From positions 33,363,939 to 33,427,938 of the forward strand of contig OY855911.1 of the NCBI GenBank assembly GCA_963693305.1: 64,000 nt of DNA, given 5' to 3'. The notes beneath the pieces are model-generated. The model was not told the DNA's origin, ran no database searches, and worked only from the letters and a program-made list of their open reading frames with translations. Every line of letters starts with the position of its first letter. The first letter of the stretch is position 1. This document shows, in pieces, positions 41,601 to 52,852 of the stretch. The DNA is from Meandrina meandrites (lineage: Eukaryota > Cnidaria > Anthozoa > Scleractinia > Meandrinidae). A program made the position numbers and the translations under genes.

Positions 41601-44600
41601 TCGCCGCTGTTACAGATTTCCCCGCTCTTAGCAGTGATTACAGGCTTTCCACCCTTGGCACTGGTGACATATTTTCCCGCGCTTGACACTGGTTACATGC
41701 CTCACTTGTTACGCGTTTTCCCGCGCTTGGCACTAGTTGCCCGTTTTCCAACCGAGAGACCCTGGGAACGAGGTTGCCCGTTTTCCCGCACTGCACTGGC
41801 TACAGATTTTCGCGCGGTTACCACTGGCTACAGGTTTTCCCGCGCTTGCCACTGGTTACGTTTCATTTTTTTTTTCTAGTTTTGATTTGTTTACACTGAA
41901 TCTCATTTAGCCAATTACACCGCGCTCAAAAACTGCAGTGGGTTGTCAGAACTCGATCGTTGTAAACTTTGCAACTGGCAACTGGTGCCTGTCCTCACGC
42001 GAAAATCGCTTAGGTTCAAGGTCGTTTCGCTACAAAGTCGATTCGCTTCAAGTTGTTTCGTTACAACTCGAAGTCGATTCGCTGCAAACTTCAAGTCGTT
42101 TCGATACAACTCGAAGTCGATTCGCTTCAAACTTCAGAAACCCAAAAGTCGATTCGATACACAGCTCAATTTGATCCGCTACAGAATTTGAACACGAGAA
42201 TTTTTCAAGAACATTCGTGCGTTCGACTCGAACGATGGAATTACGGTATATTACCCAGTTTCCCCGCGCGATGATAACAACAAACTTTAGTTTTACATAA
42301 TCGTTGATCGTGACAAAAATAACTAGAACAGACATTATTTACTTCCAACTACAAGTTTAATGGTAACCAAAGACTATTTGTACAACACGCATGTATATTA
42401 ATTATTTTCTTACTCGAAAACGGCGCACAAACTGTTGGACCATATCTAAAGTACCGTAATGATTCGATTTAGCGCCCGGGGCGCTTATTTACTTTTGGCA
42501 CCTCAAGGGAGGGCGCTTATTCGAGACAGGGCGCTTATTCGGGACAGGGCGCTTGTTTAATTTTTTGAGAATCAACCAAATGTTCAAAACAAACTTTAAT
42601 AAATATTAAAATAACTAGCAATAATAGAATCTGTAACAGTAACAAATTGTTGAAAGTTCAGTTACTTTTAAAAGAATTTTTCATTTTAGCAGTAGATATA
42701 TGCATGTACGGTACGGTGAATGTTCATGAGTTTATCCACGGTACTTAAGAATAACAAAAACTATAAGAATGAGGGCGCTTATTGGAATAGGGGCGCTTAT
42801 TGGAATAGGGGCGCTTATTTACAAAAGCACATTCTATGGGGGGCGCTTATTCGAAAGGGAGCGCTTATTGGAAGGAGGGCGCTAAATCGAATCATTACGG
42901 TATTTACAAAAGACTAACGCCGGTCGCAATAACACTAAAAATAGCTACTTTTATTTGATTCACGAGCGAATAAAAATCTTAGCATCTTACTTACTTATAA
43001 AAGCACCTTACTCATTTTAATCTTACTCTAAAACGACGCAAAAACTATATATTGGACCAAATCTTAAGTATTTACAAAAGACTAACGCGGGTCTCAATAT
43101 TGAATACTAAAAACTGTAGTTCATGGTAATGTGCTGCAATGTTTACTAAATTGAAAATACTATTAATAGCTACTTAAATTGGATTCACAAGCGAATAAAA
43201 ATCTAAGGAAAAGGACTGATCTTCGAATTTAAAACATGTTAAAATCATTTCCTAGTCTTCCTATAAGAAGCGTTTAAGACGCTGCTGGTCCGTTAAGATA
43301 AGAACATGCTTTCAGAAGTTGTCTGGCACTGCGCTCACCATTCTGGTACTCGTCCCATAAGCTGAAGATCTTTGTTTGAAGTTGACGGAACTTTTTCTTT
43401 TGGATTCGGCGCAGCTTCTTTTCGGACACGAGCCTGATCTGAAGGGCTGTCCTGCGGGCCTCGCGGTGTAGAAGACTGATCAGCAAATAGAGGGGAAGCT
43501 GTGACTTGCCAGATGCGCGGCGATTCAGTCCGAGATGCCATCCTTCGATGTCATTATTAGTGCGAATGGCTTTCATGAAGACGCTCCACGACGATGGCGG
43601 CCATGTGTTGCTGGTGATCCAGGTGCTTCTGACGTATTCGATAAATTGTCGAAGCTTTGGAGTTGATGCGGTTGTCTCTAGATGTGCGTGCATTTCTGGA
43701 ATCTCTGTCGCCGGAAGAAACGGCAGGGCCATGGTTTTTCTGATGAATGTGTAGGTACCCCTGTCATTCATGTAGTCTGACTGTAGTCCTAATTCTTGGA
43801 CCTGATAAAAAAAGAAAATGATCAATACTGGACTTGAGTTTATTCTCTATCTTCGTGTTTTACATTGTTTGTTGTTTTTTTTTCTTTTTTGGTCAACTGC
43901 TTTGTTTTGGTGGGAAACCGATGATGTAAAATGTCCTCACAGATATAAGTTCAAATTTTTCCTTATTTTGATTGATACTTAGATTGATAATTACCTTTCT
44001 CTTCTCGAATGATCAATCTTTGGGTTCTTGTTTCTTTTATACAGGCAAGAGGATCAGAATTTCATGTTTGTGAGTTTAAAGCACTTCGATTGGTTTAATA
44101 TTAACAATAGAGTTAATTAAGGAAGTTTATTTTTAAAAAACAACTATTTTTGTCACCTATTGATATGATAATTTGACTCATTTAACAAGCCTGCCCACCC
44201 ACGCGCAAAAATTATGTTTCCTCATAGGTCCGTTACAATAGACGACACTAGTCGCTGGGTTTTTGCTATCTTTGTGTTTTCGTATATTCGATTGAGCCGT
44301 GATTGTAGTCCACAAGTAGCCTTACAAGTGTATGTATGAAAATGAAATTGAATAAACGTAGTAATTTACTTAGGAAGTGAACACAATTACTATTAAGTCT
44401 CGTTTGCATGCTTCGACTGCGGAGGAGGCTTGGGTACGTTTACAGGAGGTACTGAAGTTTGTCTTCGAGAAAACCATTGGCATTTATTGATCATTACAAC
44501 GTTTGTATCTTAAGGTAACTTATCTATCGAATCGACTTTTGGGTTTCTGAAGTTTGCAGCGAATCGACTTCGAGTTGTATCGAAACGACTTGAAGTTTGC

Positions 44601-45998
44601 AGCGAATCGACTTCGAGTTGTAACGAAACAACTTGAAGCGAATCGACTTTGCAGCGAAACGACCGGACACCATCGCTTATTATTTGACATATCACGATTG
44701 GTTTTGTTTTACAACTGACGATTGACGGAGAAAACAAAGGGTTTTTTCTATTGGCTATCAACTAACAAAGTTGCGCAAATATTTTTCGTTTCAGGTGGGT
44801 CTCACTCTGACCTTTTCCAGGCGTAATTGGTGAAGTGAGGGTGAGGTGTTTGGTGTTTGGTTTGTTTGGCGAAATAACTTTTTCTTCTTTCTTCAGTCGC
44901 TGCTCTGCGCAATCCCTTCGGGCTGCTCCCCAACCAACCAAAGGCCTGGAACATGATACATATTTCATTTTGCTTCACCGAGATAATAGAAATTTCTTTT
45001 GCGCTTCTTAGGTGGTCATCTAAATGACGAGGAGCTGGAGCTAGACGGACATGACGTGTGGCAAGCAATTTCAAACGGCGAAACTTCTCCCCGAACGGAG
45101 ATCCTTCATAATATAGACAGCAACTCTGTTCCTTACTCGGAACTTGGTTTTGCGTATCAAGGCATTGGACTTCGTGTTGGAGACATGAAACTTCTCATGG
45201 GAGTCCCTAATATCTCGTACTTCATCCCGCCAGAAGATAGAAAGTCTTCCCAAGCTAGCAAGCTGTTTTTACAAGACCTAGAAGATGTAAGTTTAAAATC
45301 TTAAAAACAGCAAGTGTATTTCGAATAAATGATGCTAATGATATCGAATTGCTGTATAAATAGGTACACGCAGACTGTTCAAAACCGGTCTTTTTTTGGA
45401 ACGCAACGAGCATTCCTGGGCCCAGTTGTTCAAAGAGTGGATGATACTATCCGCTGGATGAATCACTATCCAGTGGATAGCGTAGCATGTTTTGTTAACA
45501 TTTATCCTCTGAATAGCGATTTATCCGGTGGGTAGCGTTATCCGCCCTTCGAACACCTGGGCCTTGAACGAAACGATCCGTTTTAAGGGCCGTACGTTTA
45601 TCAGCTTTTACTGTTTGCCGTAACCGCATTTTTTTAGATAAAGTTGATTGATCGATTGATAGCGGTCTAAAAAACTTGACGTACGCTTTTACCGAAGTGT
45701 GACGTATCAATTTATTCAAACAAAATTGTAAACAAACCGCAGTACGGACTGAAAATCTTCTTTTATGTTGTTTTTGTTTCAGCCTCCAGTTCCCACCATT
45801 GATGTAGCCCTGTACAACATCACCGCTGACCCATATGAAAAGAATGGCCTTAGCAAAAAGTTCCCGGATATTGTGAAGAAGCTCCAAGATCGAGTGAAGT
45901 TTTACATGAAGGGGGCAGTGCCACCTGCTAACAAACCATCAGACCCGGAGGCGAGGAGGGTAGCCAAGAAGAACGGGGCCTGGACTCCATGGATGTGA
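38681..45998 (+). CDS. ARSB: Arylsulfatase B-like sulfatase, seven exons
   Basis: Exons 38681-38948, 39282-39368, 39990-40201, 40371-40582, 41235-41455, 45012-45286 and 45783-45998 join in phase to 496 residues, close to human ARSB (about 530). A signal peptide occupies about 1-24. Catalytic set by family alignment: D35-D36, C73 in CSPTR (the formylglycine signature), K127 and H129 in GKWHLG, H214, D272-N273 in STDNGG, and K290. Several N-glycosylation sequons are present. ARSB-type enzymes remove 4-sulfate from N-acetylgalactosamine in dermatan and chondroitin sulfate, usually in lysosomes. ARSI and ARSJ share the signature, so the substrate is inferred. ATG 38681 starts the signal peptide. 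Intron 5 (3.5 kb) carries a MULE-like element. All key residues are intact, so an active enzyme is expected. Confidence 0.93.
41545..41870. repeat. Degenerate minisatellite in sulfatase intron 5
   Basis: CACTGGTTACAGGTTTTCCC and variants with CGCGCTTGGCACTGG recur roughly every 30-35 bp. A chance open frame runs through it, which is why it may be mistaken for an exon. Confidence 0.7.
42454..42900. mobile_element. TA-flanked GCGCTTATT MITE, intact copy 1
   Basis: 447 bp with inverted ends CCGTAATGATTCGATTTAGC / GCTAAATCGAATCATTACGG between TA and TA, as for Tc1/mariner-type MITEs. GGGCGCTTATTSGAA-type words are repeated inside. Copy 2 (48845-49291) is also 447 bp, inverted, and indistinguishable wherever I compared it. 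A local duplicate of the insertion site without the element is at about 43032-43095. Confidence 0.88.
43274..43825 (-). pseudogene. MULE-type transposase, C-terminal exon
   Basis: A 183-codon open frame with [45 protein letters not shown] and [14 protein letters not shown]. The NNDIEGWH-(x)-LNRR segment is typical of the end of Mutator-like transposases common in cnidarian genomes. An acceptor-like TTTTTTTATCAG lies just upstream of [12 protein letters not shown], so this was one exon of a spliced transposase. The DDE core is not present nearby, so it cannot act on its own. Confidence 0.7.
45418..45563. mobile_element. MITE with GGGCCCAGTTGTTCAAAG ends
   Basis: The left end GGGCCCAGTTGTTC and right end GAACACCTGGGCC are inverted, with repeated TCCRSTGGATAGCG-type words between. 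It lies in intron 6 of the sulfatase gene. Confidence 0.65.
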
Positions 45999-46060
45999 AT
46001 TACTTTTTCTAACGCGATCATAGACTACATATTCAACTTGAGTTTAGATGTATTAGTAAA

Positions 46061-46066
46061 AATAAA
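46061..46066 (+). terminator. Polyadenylation signal of the sulfatase gene
   Basis: AATAAA 63 nt after the stop codon. A diverged duplicate of this flank at about 46429-46508 lacks the hexamer. Confidence 0.65.
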
Positions 46067-46114
46067 AGTGGCGTCTAGTGTTAGAAAGTTTACTTATGTT
46101 TGATTCTATACACC

Positions 46115-46251
46115 TTATTCGATGGTTTAACATATAATACGCGCGGATATTTTGCGAGTTGCGTAGTATTTTTCCGAGCCCAAAGGGGCGAGGAAAAATA
46201 CGAGCAATGAGCAAAATGTCCGCTCGTATTGTATGTTAAACCATCGAATAA
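46115..46251. mobile_element. Hairpin MITE, TTATTCGATGG family
   Basis: TTATTCGATGGTTTAACATA and TATGTTAAACCATCGAATAA are inverted halves of a 137-bp foldback. A decayed relative split by a C24 run lies at 56500-56620. Confidence 0.8.
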
Positions 46252-46512
46252 AGGATTTATTATTCCACTAATAAAATAAAGTTTGGTTCGGCCATTTTGT
46301 CGCTCCTCTTTTAGCCCGTATTTTTGCCCTGTTCTACAGTGTAATAACGTGGCATATTTTGCGCGTTCTTTTGCCCTAGTATGGAAAAATGGCGCAATAG
46401 TGGAACAATAATTTTCGATATACTACAAATTCAACTCGACGATGTTTTAGTAAAAAGTGGCGTCTAGTGTTAGAAGAAGGTCTTAGAAAAGTTACCTATG
46501 TTTGATCCTTTT

Positions 46513-46872
46513 TTGATATAACAAGGGGGGATTGCTACAATCTTGAATACAAACTGCTGAGACACTTGGTCAGAACCACAGTTCAGTTTTTCAACCCCCA
46601 TCATTGGAAGTTCCAATGTGGTGAATGCTGTTGTGTTGTAAAAACAAGGCCATGCGAATCGCAAACCCCCATATAACAACACTGAGCAGGGGAGAGGGAG
46701 ATAAATATAATTTTACCCCAACAACAATTTCTTATCGGAGCCTGAGAAAATGAACTTCAAAGTTCACAAGCTATAGGTAAAATCTCACGTGTAGCTATTT
46801 TGTAAATCGTCTCTGGAATTTAGTAGAACTTCGAAACTTGTTTTCGATGTTTGGTGTTGTTAGGCCCGTTCC
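46513..46872. other. Sulfatase 3' flank, nothing recognised
   Basis: No gene or repeat was identified between the duplicated 3' flank and the next MITE. Confidence 0.4.
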
Positions 46873-47623
46873 AAACGCCGCTCCACTCATGTGCCGAACC
46901 TAACTGGTGAATAAAGTACGGCAGAAGAGCGGCGTTTGAATCAGTTTGGTCCGGCAGTTTTAATTAGGTTCGGCAAAAAACGTTAGGTTCGGCAGGGTCT
47001 GCCGCACTATGCGGCATTGGAGCGGCGGCTGATTCATACGGCGTTCTTCTCATGTGCCGAACCTAACACATGAATTATGTATTTTCGATATAACAGCGCT
47101 CATGATTGGTCTAAAGTAGAGTGGCGTGACTAGTCTGATCAGTCATGCATGAAGCACGACGGCATAAAATTCCGGGTAAATTACTTCGCTCACCGGGCTT
47201 GCATTTTGTTTATCTTTCAATATGTTTCAGCTCTAGAGAAGCGGAACTTCATGGGAAAATTGTTTTGGTGGTAATTCCTTTTTGCTGTTTCCCCAATTTG
47301 TGAGATCAGATTTGTAGATTAGCATTTACAAACTAATTCTCAAGAGAAAACCAGTTTAAATAATATAAATCTCGCGGAATGAATTTGCTTTTCCGGAAAT
47401 ATTATTATTATAGCAAAACTTGCATAATAGTTTGCTGATTTCGACTGTAAAAACCTTTTATCATCCTCAACGCAGACGTTCAGTCAACATTATTATTGTT
47501 AACGTCTTGTTTCCGCGAATTAAGTTCGACACAAATACGCCGTTTTTATCAGCTGTCGCTCCAAAGTCGCTCCAAGGTCGAACCTTACTGAGTTCGGTTC
47601 GGCACATGAGTGGAGCGGCGTTT
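46873..47623. mobile_element. MITE with AAACGCCGCTCCACTCATGT ends
   Basis: The two ends are inverted over about 32 bp (AAACGCCGCTCCACTC to GTGCCGAACC). The motif TTCGGCA or its complement recurs several times inside. Length 751 bp, no coding frame. Confidence 0.75.
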
Positions 47624-48108
47624 AGATGAGATAGTTGAAGCAGTAACACAATAGCTTGCAATAAAGTGTAAATAATTTTGGTACATAATTTTGTCCAATA
47701 AATACTCGAAGTCATGGCGGATTCCGTTACACGAGGCAATTCCTTGCAACTTACAACGCAACGATGACGACTGAAAAACGTTGCAGTTTTCAAAGGGAAT
47801 GTCACACGCTCGTAATTTTTGCTTGCAACCAACGCATCCGCAGGTAATTATCATCTTGGAATCTCAGGTGAGCAAAAGATGCGCTCTGATAGGGTTATTT
47901 TAATCAAATTCTGTTGCAATTGCGGTTGACATATCACAGTCAGCAACTTGTCTCACAACTTTGAGAAAAGTGGAGGAAGTTCTGCTTTTCTTGCAACTCG
48001 CAGCGCAATATTTTGTTGCATTACAGTCGGTATGAAAAATGGGGCGTTACACTCAAGAGTTCGAAGCGAAAGTGTGTATTATTAATGTGTGCGCTTAACT
48101 CAGATAAG

Positions 48109-48767
48109 TTTAGACTGCATGCAGTCTGTTTTTCTCTCGAAATTCACAAAGGGAATGCTGTAAACTAGGGTTTAAGACGCGAGACGGGGAGATTGTGGCG
48201 AGACAACAGCGCGCGAGGAAAAATAGACTGCGGACTCTTATGCATTTTTTGAGGATATCCGTCAGCCCAGCAATGGAGAAGCTGATTGGCCAATGTGCAC
48301 AATCTTAAGTTGCGCGCGCGTAATGGCGTTACGGATCTTATGTGTTTGCGTCAACACGTCAACGCAGTGTTTTGTTTCACGAAGTTCCTTTAAATGAGCT
48401 TGAAAATTCATCCAATACAACCAAGCGCCTCTTAACGTCTTGTTATTAGTCTTGTCATGGAGCGGAATTTTCTTAATGTCTTGAAGCAAAGTTTATAACG
48501 AGCTAAGGCAGCGCGCGTGCAAATAAAAAAGCAGTTAATCGCGAGATCCTTGACGCCATTCCGCGCGCACAATTTAAATTGGCCAATCAGCTTCTCCGTT
48601 GCTGGGCTGACGGGCATATCCTTAAAAATTACAAAAGAGTCCGTAGTCGGTTTTTTCTCGTCTCGTCCCAAGCCCTTCCCGTCCATACCACCTGGTGGTT
48701 CGCCCAGTTCCCGATATAAAAGCGCTCTCCGACCCTAAGAGAAAAGACCGACTACAAGTAGTCTAAG
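48109..48767. mobile_element. MITE with self-palindromic ends, copy 2 (inverted)
   Basis: Opposite-orientation partner of 20331-20987, starting TTTAGACTGCATGCAGTC and ending GACTACAAGTAGTCTAAGA. Length 659 bp versus 657 bp. Confidence 0.75.
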
Positions 48768-48844
48768 ATAAGTTGTATCTCTTCAACTGTGTGACAAACT
48801 CAACACCAAGCTTATGGGTGCGTCATTTGACACTTCTTTATATA

Positions 48845-49291
48845 CCGTAATGATTCGATTTAGCGCCCTCCTTCCAATAAGCGCTCCCTTTCGAATAAGC
48901 GCCCCCCATAGAATGTGCTTTTGTAAATAAGCGCCCCTATTCCAATAAGCGCCCCTATTCCAATAAGCGCCCTCATTCTTATAGTTTTTGTTATTCTTAA
49001 GTACCGTGGATAAACTCATGAACATTCACCGTACCGTACATGCATATATCTACTGCTAAAATGAAAAATTCTTTTAAAAGTAACTGAACTTTCAACAATT
49101 TGTTACTGTTACAGATTCTATTATTGCTAGTTATTTTAATATTTATTAAAGTTTGTTTTGAACATTTGGTTGATTCTCAAAAAATTAAACAAGCGCCCTG
49201 TCCCGAATAAGCGCCCTGTCTCGAATAAGCGCCCTCCCTTGAGGTGCCAAAAGTAAATAAGCGCCCCGGGCGCTAAATCGAATCATTACGG
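48845..49291. mobile_element. TA-flanked GCGCTTATT MITE, intact copy 2 (inverted)
   Basis: 447 bp, reverse complement of 42454-42900, between TA 48843-48844 and TA 49292-49293. Confidence 0.88.
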
Positions 49292-49293
49292 TA

Positions 49294-49877
49294 CTCAAAT
49301 TCATCCCACGCTGCTACGGGAAAAGCACTTTTCTTAAAAAACAATGCACATTACATTTTTCAAAGTGTTCAACAGTTTTGTGCACTGAATCCGCCGCACG
49401 CCCCAAAGATCAACGCAGAATGTTTTATTTGCAAGTGCGTCAACACTTTTGTATGTAAAATAATAGCAGTACATATGTGCAATTAAAGTAAAAAGAAAAA
49501 AAACGTTTTTCGCAATGTTCACCATTTTGGTTGATTAAATCCCTCTACAACAATGTCGCCAGTAAAGTACACACCCCAAACTAGGATTAATACGAAATGT
49601 TTTTTCAGTTGTAAAAAATAAGTGTGTCCTTGAGCTCTAAATGTCACCACGATTTTGAAATGCAACAATGGGAGAGTCACATCTCGTTGACTTCTTTGTA
49701 TCCATCAAACCCTGATGTTTATTACGGACTTGTACGTCCAATTCCAATAATTTCGGTTAATTTTCCAATCCTGGAATACGATTCGAGGTATGTTCGCACC
49801 AATTTTTTCCTTCCTCCCATTTCCAGTCTCTACATACAAGGAAAGCAATCACCGGAAACTGAATTATAGATGGTAAT
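49294..49877. other. AT-rich stretch without recognisable gene
   Basis: Short ORFs on both strands without domain-like composition or splice context. Confidence 0.45.
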
Positions 49878-50124
49878 CAGGCTCGAGTTGTTCAAAAGCT
49901 GGTTAACACTAACCCAGGATTAAAAATTGATCGAGGGTTCAATTTATCATGTTTATCTTGCATAAAAGTGTGTTAATTGCTTTTGTTTTGTGGGGATTGA
50001 GATTACTCGATGTCAATACTGAAGGACATTAAGTACTCCCTACTGAAAAGTTAAAAAAACTGAAATCTAAGATTAACGCTAGTCTTGGATTAGCTTAATC
50101 GTGCTTTGAACAACTCGGCCCAGG
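49878..50124. mobile_element. hAT-like MITE with CGAGTTGTTCAAA ends
   Basis: The left end GGCTCGAGTTGTTCAAAAGC and right end GCTTTGAACAACTCGGCCCA are inverted. Next come inverted words AACCCAGGATTA and a degraded counterpart. Non-coding. Confidence 0.65.
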
Positions 50125-50500
50125 GTTGGTCAGCGCCATTATTCAGGGGTAATCCAACGTTTTTTCTTTACAAATTGTAAGCACTATTTGCTTAAAAGTG
50201 ACCGTAAGTTTCCTTCTATATTAACTTATGGCCATAACCCTAGCTGGGTATAGGGACTTCTAGATAACATACAATAAAACAGAAGAGCTAATGCAGTTAT
50301 AGCCTGCGAGCAGGCTCTCCGCGCTCGCAGGCTAATGCAGTTAGTTTCGACGTGGCTCTTAATATCATAAAAAACAACAAAATTATTACCGTAACCAATT
50401 TATTGGTCTTTTTTTTTTGTTTTCCATTTCGCAGGATCAGCAATGCAAAATCTTTAATTTTGTTAAGATTGTTCAAATGCACGTCGCCAATTGTGATTGG

Positions 50501-50788
50501 TTAGTTACCATTGGTCAGAAAAGAGCATGTTAGGCGACAGGAAGGGTGCGCGCAACTTCCACACGCATGCGTACTTAATGTACTGATGAGCTTTATTTGT
50601 CCCATATGCTCTGGTGCATCACGTTCACTCATATACCGCAGATCCGTTACCGTTCTTGGTAACTCTAGTTTTCCTTCAACACGAATAAATCTTTCGCCTT
50701 TTACTAAAGATTTCCGTGGAGGAGAACAACTGAATGAGTCTTCAAAGTAATTTTTCGTTGTCCTGCCTGTTGGCGGGGCTCCTAACAA
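50501..50788 (-). CDS. Possible exon, unknown protein
   Basis: A 95-codon open frame on the minus strand follows an acceptor-like TTATCTTGTTAG (exon start about 50783). It has protein-like composition: NYFEDSFSCSPPRKSLVKGE, then VEGKLELPRTV and SERDAPEHMGQIKLISTL, ending with a Cys-rich tail. I recognise no family and can place no partner exon. It may be a terminal exon of an unseen gene, a retrogene remnant or chance. Confidence 0.25.
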   Translation of the reverse strand: MLGAPPTGRTTKNYFEDSFSCSPPRKSLVKGERFIRVEGKLELPRTVTDLRYMSERDAPEHMGQIKLISTLSTHACGSCAHPSCRLTCSFLTNGN

Positions 50789-51028
50789 GATAAATGTAAC
50801 CAGAATTCAATGCCGTTTGCCTTGAAATGAACTCCCAAATCCAAGATCTATCGTGGAAAAGTTTTACTGAATGATAAATATGAATGTTAGATAAAACTGG
50901 TTTGTGTTACAGTTATAGAGTGGTTCAAATAAGTGCTGTAGAACCAAAACCAAAGTAATCACTCTTGCCAATCACAAAGGACACAGACAATCCAGTGAAC
51001 CAATCAAAACTCGAAGCAAATACATATA

Positions 51029-51260
51029 AGAGAAGTTAAGCATGACGTTTACGGCAAACGGCAAACGGCAAAAATCGAACTTTTGGTGTCTGATTTTAGC
51101 CGTTTGTACAATTTAGGGAAATCGTTTGAATTTACTGTGATTAAGGGATTTTTTTCCTATTTTTCGACTGGCTTTATTTAAGTGCTAAAGAAAAAGTGAG
51201 CAAAATCAGAATTATTTTTGCCGTTTGCCGTTTGGCGTAAACGTCATGCTTAACCTCTCT
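51029..51260. mobile_element. MITE with GGTTAAGCATGRCGTT ends, copy 2
   Basis: AGAGAAGTTAAGCATGACGT at the left and ACGTCATGCTTAACCTCTCT at the right; CGGCAAACGGCAAA is repeated inside. Same family as 36691-36923. Confidence 0.75.
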
Positions 51261-51540
51261 ATTGGCGGCGTAAAAGCGCGGGAAAACTTGCACGAGCAGG
51301 TCACGATTGGGTTTGGTTTTACTTCTCATTGGTTGAAATAGGGCGCGAGATTTTAAACCAATCGATAAGCGTAGTAATGCAAAACCAAACAAAAAGCGCG
51401 CAAATTACTTTCGATAGTCATTTGAAAACTGTTCTATCATTCGAAACCTAATAAAGCACTCTCCTCTAATTACGCGGGTGGCCCGGGGCCGCGTGGTTTA
51501 AGTTCTGCAAGTGGTTTCGTCGCTCTAGGGACACAATTCT

Positions 51541-51688
51541 GATTGGCTAGCTACATCTTAACAAAGGAAGTTTGAAATTTAGCCAATCAAATTAAAAGTT
51601 TGAAAAATCCTACTTTTATGAGGAACTCTATAACGGTTGATTTGATTGGCTAGATTTTAAATTGTCTTTGTTAATGATCTAGCCAATC
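51541..51688. repeat. Inverted repeat with GATTGGCTAG ends
   Basis: GATTGGCTAGCTACATCTTA and a diverged complement (TTAATGATCTAGCCAATC) bound a 148-bp foldback. ATTTAGCCAATCAAAT inside pairs with ATTTGATTGGCTAGAT. Confidence 0.6.
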
Positions 51689-52633
51689 CTGAATCATGCA
51701 TGTTTCCCCACTTATTGTATTAATGTAGTGGTTTTTTGGTAAATAAAGTATTCATTTAAAAAAAAATGCCTGTTTCCTCATGCCAGAGCCTCTTGTCGCT
51801 TGTGCCGCCGGCTAAGAGGGTAAGGCAGATTTGGGGACGAAAATGATCAGATATGTGAAAAGGGGAGGCATGTAAGGGAACCAATACACTTCAGGCTTCA
51901 TCCCTTGTTCTTTCTGTCTGGGCTGATCTTACCTTACTTTGCAGACAATAGGTATGACTGAAAGAAAGTAATCTCATAACTTGTACTTTAATGAACATAA
52001 AGAGATCCGTAAGGAGAACTTAGATCTCGAACTGTGAGGTAATGATTAAAGCTCCGTAGAAGCACAAGAAAGCCACACTGACTATCTATAATCAATAATA
52101 ACAACTTTATTTAACAACAGATCATGTCATTTAGTTAATGACATATCGCGTAACCATATTTACTCTATTCATTAAATATCTAATCCCTCTCTACTGATTT
52201 TGACTTCAGACCCGTATCATGTTATTTGAATGTCAATCAGTCAATCATATCTCAGGCAATCGTGAAGAGAGTGATTTAATATAATGCCCGGTTGTTTAGT
52301 CTCCTCCACAGCCGTGTCTGGGAACGGCAGCGAAAAAGACTTCCGGTTGTTTAAAGCCTATTCAACACTTATAGCTACCGTGATCAGTAATTACAAGTTC
52401 AGTGTGTCATTTTTATTTGTTGTGGCATGACTTATGCCATCTTCAATTTATTGAACATTTGAAATCTTAAGGCTATAAAAATATTATACCCAAGCTACAA
52501 ATACAAAAACAGAAATAGGTATCATTTTATTGTAAGATAAAGACATTATCAAAAGTTTAAAAGGTTGGAGAAGAACAAAACGATCATTGATAGCCAAGAG
52601 AGGACGAGGTCAGCGAAGGTATCCCTGTGCCCC
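51689..52633. other. Intergenic stretch without recognisable gene
   Basis: A half-copy of the 2320-2579 MITE arm is visible around 51775-51845. Nothing else is supported. Confidence 0.45.
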
Positions 52634-52852
52634 ATGATAGTTTTTTCAATCTGTTTTAAGCTTCGCGCCACGCTGTGAAAGTTATTTCAGTTCTTGTTCC
52701 CATGAGGCCATTACTAGAGCAACAAATATTAAAGCCTCAAACCTCCAACTTCATCACGTCATTACAACTGATCATGACCAATCAGGTGTCTTTCTTAAAA
52801 TAGTCACAGCAGTATGAGCGCGCGCTAAATTTAGATTGGAAAAAACTATCAT
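52634..52852. mobile_element. MITE with ATGATAGTTTTTTC ends
   Basis: ATGATAGTTTTTTCAATCT and AGATTGGAAAAAACTATCAT are inverted with one mismatch, 219 bp apart end to end. Non-coding. Confidence 0.65.

Larger units (their letters stand above)
42020..44664 (-). mobile_element. MULE-like element with 140-bp terminal inverted repeats
   Basis: 42020-42159 and 44525-44664 are 140-bp inverted copies with only a few mismatches. Each is built from repeats of AAGTCGATTCGCT and TTTCGATACAACTCG. Between them, on the minus strand, lies a MULE-type transposase C-terminal exon (43825-43274). Long terminal repeats with internal subrepeats suit Mutator-like elements, but I found no 8-10 bp flanking duplication. 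Upstream transposase exons are missing. A younger MITE (42454-42900) is nested inside. The whole element lies in intron 5 of the sulfatase gene, antisense to it. Confidence 0.7.

Noticed and set aside
41520..41879. 119-codon frame in sulfatase intron 5
   Set aside because: Produced by a degenerate minisatellite. The sulfatase exons on both sides join in phase without it.
42720..42917. Open frame shared by 42720-42917 and 48843-49025
   Set aside because: Lies inside a non-coding TA-flanked MITE. The repeated [10 protein letters not shown] pattern is just the GCGCTTATT repeat translated.
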